Shown: positions 15,718 to 20,106 of the stretch, piece after piece
How positions within the stretch are numbered: the first letter of the stretch is position 1
Layout of the letters: every line of letters begins with the position of its first letter
Assembly: GCA_002292945.1 (NCBI GenBank)
Contig: DBCG01000139.1
Location: 36,611 to 56,716, forward strand
Length of the DNA: 20,106 nt
Reading direction: 5' to 3'
DNA from: Proteobacteria bacterium UBA964
GTDB taxonomy: Bacteria > Pseudomonadota > Gammaproteobacteria > Steroidobacterales > Steroidobacteraceae
Made by a program: the position numbers and the translations under genes
Notes under the pieces: model-generated
What the model was told of the DNA's origin: nothing
Seen by the model: only the letters and a program-made list of their open reading frames with translations
The model's database searches: none

Positions 15718-16863
15718 ATGCTGCCGTATGTGTCCCCTTGGATGGATGATGATCTGTCGGTGTTCCGCGAGACCGTCGCCCGCTTCGTCGAGGCCGAGAT
15801 GGTGCCGAACGACCCGAAATGGCGCGCGCAGCACGGAGTGGGCAAGGAGATCTGGCACAAAGCAGGCGAGACGGGGCTCCTGTGCCTCGATCTGCCGGCG
15901 GAGTACGGCTGCGGTGGCGGCGATTTCCGCCACGAGGTCGTGTTCTACGAAGAGCTTTCCCGTCGGGGTTTGTCGGGCTTCGGTCAGGGCGTGCACAGCA
16001 TGTGTGCCCACTATGTCGCCAACTACGGCACCGAGGCGCAGAAGCAGCGCTGGCTGCCGCGGATGGCGCGCGGCGAACTGATCGGCGCGATCGCCATGAC
16101 CGAGCCGGGCGCCGGGTCGGATCTGCAAGGCATCCGTACCCGTGCCGTGCTCGAGGGCGACCACTACCGCATCAACGGTTCAAAGATCTTCATCACCAAC
16201 GGCGGGCAGGCCTCGCTGCTGATGCTCGTCACGCGCACCAACACCGAGGACCGCAAGCGCGGTCTATCGCTGATCATGGTCGAGACGGAGAACCTGCCCG
16301 GTTACCGCGTCGGTCGCGTGCTCGACAAGATGGGCATGCCGGCACAGGACACCGCCGAGCTCTTCTTCGAGGATGTGCGCGTGCCCGCGGACTGCCGGCT
16401 CGGGGCGGAGGAAGGCCTCGGCATGTATCAGTTGATGGGCGATCTGCCCTACGAGCGTCTCGTCATCGCGCTCTGCGGCGTCGGCGCGATGGAAGGCGCT
16501 GTCGCCGAGACCTCGAAGTACGTGAAGGAGCGCAAGGCCTTCGGTCAGGTCATCGGCCAGATGCAGCACATCCGCTTCAAGCTCGCCGAGTGCGCGACCA
16601 TCACGCGTGTGGCGCGGGTGTTCGTCGACGACTGCATCGTGAAGCTGATGCAGGGAAAACTCGACAACGAGACGGCCTCGATGGCGAAGTATTGGGTGAC
16701 CGACATGCAGCAGCAGGTCATCGACGAGTGCGTGCAGTTGCACGGCGGCTACGGCTACATGAACGAGTACCTCGTCTGCCGCATGTTCGCCGACTCACGC
16801 GTGCAGCGCATCTACGGCGGCACCAACGAGATCATGAAAGAGCTGATCTCGCGGTCGGTCTGA
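15718..16863 (+). CDS. acyl-CoA dehydrogenase, long-chain (LCAD)-like
   Basis: 381-residue FAD enzyme that introduces the alpha-beta double bond in acyl-CoA, passing electrons to ETF. AMTEPGAGSDLQGI (126-139) and KIFITNGG (156-163) line the FAD site, and RKAFGQVIGQMQHIRFKLAE (272-291) and CVQLHGGYGYMNEY (338-351) are family signatures. The C-terminal motif is IYGGTNEIMKELISRS: glycine stands where short- and medium-chain enzymes have the catalytic Glu of YEGT. As in mammalian long-chain and isovaleryl enzymes, the base is probably the Glu in LPYERL (Glu246). The start is set by CAGGAG 8 bases upstream. Its TGA overlaps the ATG of the next gene by one base (TGATG). No other fatty-acid gene is in the window; chain-length preference is inferred from motif only. 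Confidence 0.93.
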   Translation: MLPYVSPWMDDDLSVFRETVARFVEAEMVPNDPKWRAQHGVGKEIWHKAGETGLLCLDLPAEYGCGGGDFRHEVVFYEELSRRGLSGFGQGVHSMCAHYVANYGTEAQKQRWLPRMARGELIGAIAMTEPGAGSDLQGIRTRAVLEGDHYRINGSKIFITNGGQASLLMLVTRTNTEDRKRGLSLIMVETENLPGYRVGRVLDKMGMPAQDTAELFFEDVRVPADCRLGAEEGLGMYQLMGDLPYERLVIALCGVGAMEGAVAETSKYVKERKAFGQVIGQMQHIRFKLAECATITRVARVFVDDCIVKLMQGKLDNETASMAKYWVTDMQQQVIDECVQLHGGYGYMNEYLVCRMFADSRVQRIYGGTNEIMKELISRSV

Positions 16864-17516
16864 TGGCGGGAGGGCTTCGAGGCGGGATGGTCGGTGTCGT
16901 GATCGCGGCCGCCGCGATCGCCCTCGGCATCGGTTGGGTGGCGCAGCGCCTCGATGGCGACCAGCGCGAGGTCCGTAGCAGCATCGTCGCGCCGGAGAAA
17001 CCCGTCGTCATGCGCACCAAGGGCGGCCTGCTCGAGGTCGCGACCGTGCGCGCGCTCGAACGCTTCACCCGCGAGGACTCGCGCGACTTCTGGGGCATCG
17101 ACCTCGGCACCACGGTCTCGCAGATCCAGGTCCCCGTCACCTACCGTTTCCACATCGAGATGGCCCGCGAGTGGCCGATCGAGCTCCGAGGTCGCACAGC
17201 GATCGTGCGTGCGCCCGCCATCAAGCCCTCGCTGCCCGTGGCCTTCGACACCACGCTCATGGAGAAATACACCCGGGCCGGCTGGGCGCGCTTCAACAAG
17301 GAAGAGAACCTCGATGCGCTGCAGCGATCGATGACCCCGACATTGGCCGCGCGCGCCTCCGGCGACGCCTACCGCGGGCTCGCCGAGGATGCCGGGCGGA
17401 AGACGATCGCCGAGTTCGTCACCATCTGGTTGTTGAAGGAAACCGACTGGAAGCGCGATCCGGCCCACAAGGTGGTGGTGTTGTTCCCCGGCGAAGCGCG
17501 GCCACCGCTGCCATAA
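16863..17516 (+). CDS. membrane-anchored protein of unknown function (possibly DUF4230-like)
   Basis: 217 residues. Residues 9-28 form one hydrophobic helix, so this looks like an inner-membrane anchor with the rest in the periplasm. The body (about 48-195) has VVMRTKGGLLEVATV, then WGIDLGTTVSQIQVPVTYRFHIEM, RAPAIKPSLPVAFDT (116-130) and a helical end AGRKTIAEFVTIWLLKE (177-193). This beta-rich body followed by helices reminds me of the DUF4230 family, but I cannot confirm it and do not know a function. The ATG at 16863 overlaps the dehydrogenase stop as TGATG, so translation is probably coupled. An ATG at 16887 with GAGG before it is an alternative that would trim 8 residues. ppa follows after 49 bases, in which CGGGG/CCCCG forms a small stem. 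Confidence 0.65.
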   Translation: MAGGLRGGMVGVVIAAAAIALGIGWVAQRLDGDQREVRSSIVAPEKPVVMRTKGGLLEVATVRALERFTREDSRDFWGIDLGTTVSQIQVPVTYRFHIEMAREWPIELRGRTAIVRAPAIKPSLPVAFDTTLMEKYTRAGWARFNKEENLDALQRSMTPTLAARASGDAYRGLAEDAGRKTIAEFVTIWLLKETDWKRDPAHKVVVLFPGEARPPLP

Positions 17517-17554
17517 TCACGCCGGCGGGGGTCGCCCCGTCTATCGTCCGCAAA

Positions 17555-17559
17555 AGGAG
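17555..17559 (+). promoter_or_regulatory. ribosome binding site of ppa
   Basis: AGGAG ends 6 bases before the ATG at 17566. This favours that ATG over a TTG at 17560, which directly abuts the site. Confidence 0.65.
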
Positions 17560-17565
17560 TTGCGT

Positions 17566-18114
17566 ATGGCCCTCGACCTCGTGCCCACCGGCAAGGACGT
17601 CCCGAACGACGTCAACGTCATCATCGAGATCCCGAAGGACGCCGAACCCGTCAAGTACGAGGTGGACAAGGCGACCGGCGCGATCTTCGTCGACCGCATC
17701 CTCTCGACGCCGATGCGTTACCCCTGCAACTACGGCTACATCCCGCACACGCTGTGCGGCGACGGCGATCCGGCCGATGTGCTCGTCATCCTGCCGCTGC
17801 CGCTCGTGCCCGGGTCGGTCATCCGTTGCCGCCCGGTGGGCGTGATGATGATGCAGGACGAGGCCGGCTCCGACGAGAAGCTGCTGGCCGTGCCCGTCGA
17901 CAAGGTGTTCAACGGTTACAGCCACGTCCACGACATCGGTCAGGTGTCCAAGCACTGGCTGGAGCGCATCGGCCATTTCTTCCAACACTACAAAGATCTC
18001 GAGCCCGGCAAATGGGTCAAGATCAGCGGCTGGGGCGATGCTGCGGCGGCGCGCACCATCATCGAGGAGGCTGTGGCGAGGTTCAACGCGTCGCCCGACA
18101 AGCCGCACTTCTGA
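17566..18114 (+). CDS. ppa: inorganic pyrophosphatase, family I
   Basis: 182 residues (E. coli 175-176), soluble hexameric enzyme type that splits pyrophosphate into two phosphates and so drives biosynthetic reactions. The metal-binding signature GDGDPADVLV spans 65-74, with Asp66, Asp68 and Asp71. Asp98 and Asp103 (QDEAGSDEK) complete the site, each exactly one residue later than in E. coli. Glu21, Lys30, Glu32 and Tyr56 are likewise kept. The ATG at 17566 follows a good AGGAG; the TTG at 17560 is rejected for lack of spacing. Its stop lies inside a perfect 8-pair hairpin (18101-18124) shared with the convergent tRNA-Asn. Confidence 0.96.
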   Translation: MALDLVPTGKDVPNDVNVIIEIPKDAEPVKYEVDKATGAIFVDRILSTPMRYPCNYGYIPHTLCGDGDPADVLVILPLPLVPGSVIRCRPVGVMMMQDEAGSDEKLLAVPVDKVFNGYSHVHDIGQVSKHWLERIGHFFQHYKDLEPGKWVKISGWGDAAAARTIIEEAVARFNASPDKPHF

Positions 18115-18124
18115 GGGTGCGGCT
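18101..18124. terminator. bidirectional hairpin between ppa and tRNA-Asn
   Basis: AGCCGCAC (18101-18108) is the exact reverse complement of GTGCGGCT (18117-18124), with an 8-base loop containing the ppa TGA. Lying between two convergent genes it could end or protect both transcripts. No T-run follows on either strand, so intrinsic termination would be weak. Confidence 0.5.
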
Positions 18125-18133
18125 GGGCAAGGG

Positions 18134-18209
18134 TGGCTCCCCGGGTTGGACTCGAACCAACGACCTGCGGATTAACAGTCCGACGCTCTACCGACTGAGC
18201 TACCGGGGA
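18134..18209 (-). tRNA. tRNA-Asn (anticodon GTT)
   Basis: 76 bases with an encoded CCA (18134-18136). The acceptor stem TCCCCGG (18203-18209 read on minus) pairs perfectly with CCGGGGA (18138-18144), and the discriminator base is G. The D arm TAGCTCAGTCGGTAGAGC, the anticodon loop CTGTTAA with GTT at 18174-18176, and the T arm with GGTTCGAGTCC are all intact. It closely resembles E. coli tRNA-Asn. It is convergent with ppa and divergent from uvrB. Confidence 0.97.
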
Positions 18210-18250
18210 ACAGGACAGCCTGTTCGGAGGACCTTGCCGAAAGGCCGCGC

Positions 18251-18279
18251 ATTGTCGGGAAACCCAGATGGCGCGTCAA
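18251..18279 (-). promoter_or_regulatory. tRNA-Asn promoter with GC-rich discriminator
   Basis: On the minus strand TTGACG (18274-18279) and GACAAT (18251-18256) are 17 bases apart. The bases after the -10, GCGCGGC (18250-18244), make a GC-rich discriminator of the kind linked to stringent control of stable RNA. The transcript would start near 18244, about 35 bases before the mature tRNA end. Confidence 0.7.
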
Positions 18280-18301
18280 GCAGCAGGGGGCGTTTCGGGG
18301 C

Positions 18302-18307
18302 TATAGT
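18302..18307 (+). promoter_or_regulatory. uvrB -10 box
   Basis: TATAGT (5 of 6 to consensus) ends 11 bases before the uvrB ATG at 18319. The expected start near 18314 would leave a leader of only about 5 bases. No good -35 is visible 16-18 bases upstream, and I see no LexA box of the CTGT-N8-ACAG kind. Confidence 0.45.
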
Positions 18308-18318
18308 GACAGGCTGAC

Positions 18319-20106
<1,788 letters not shown>

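Noticed and set aside
17754..18317. A plus-strand frame containing GWTRTNDLRINSPTLYRLSYRG
   Set aside because: This is the reverse-complement reading of tRNA-Asn, a well-known source of false proteins in databases.
18210..18318. LexA (SOS) operator for uvrB
   Set aside because: I looked for CTGT-N8-ACAG and TTAG-type boxes; ACAG and CTGT fragments near 18214-18223 do not have the right order or spacing.

Overview
This is a high-GC window (roughly two thirds G+C by eye) from a chromosomal housekeeping region of a gammaproteobacterium. The main block, gyrA-serC-pheA-aroA-cmk-rpsA-ihfB, with ubiG and yciK divergent from gyrA, matches the order known from Pseudomonas and Xanthomonas-type genomes. 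Several details differ from Pseudomonas. A squalene/phytoene-synthase-like gene stands where mupP/gph sits there. hisC and tyrA are absent between pheA and aroA. A secreted helix-hairpin-helix protein gene follows ihfB. I would place the organism near Lysobacterales/Xanthomonadales or a neighbouring high-GC gammaproteobacterial order, but I cannot assign a genus.

Layout. 33-2397 (minus): a translationally coupled trio ubiG > squalene/phytoene-synthase-like > yciK, each junction an ATGA overlap. 2398-2482: divergent intergenic region. 2483-9616 (plus): gyrA, serC, pheA, aroA, cmk, with gaps of 10-90 bases; DNA gyrase A is followed by serine and aromatic amino acid synthesis and CMP kinase. 9617-9754: structured leader with three hairpins before rpsA (ribosomal protein S1), which is followed by a long hairpin and ihfB. 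11949-12410: small exported ComEA-like protein. 12473-13405: galU, apparently transcribed as a leaderless mRNA from a consensus -10 box. Its last 25 bases overlap convergently with a PlpD-type patatin autotransporter gene (13381-15654, minus).

15718-17516 (plus): an LCAD-like acyl-CoA dehydrogenase, whose stop overlaps the start of a membrane-anchored protein of unknown function. 17566-18114: ppa (inorganic pyrophosphatase), convergent with tRNA-Asn(GTT) on the minus strand; a shared hairpin spans the ppa stop. The tRNA promoter (with a GC-rich discriminator) and the uvrB promoter lie back to back. uvrB runs off the right edge at 20106.

I see no mobile element, CRISPR array, phage or defence locus. 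The points of interest are regulatory (rpsA leader, leaderless galU, very short uvrB leader, T-less hairpins) and in unusual protein features (Asn83 in GyrA, class II EPSP synthase, squalene-synthase-like protein in the ubiG operon, outer-membrane patatin, relocated catalytic Glu in the acyl-CoA dehydrogenase).
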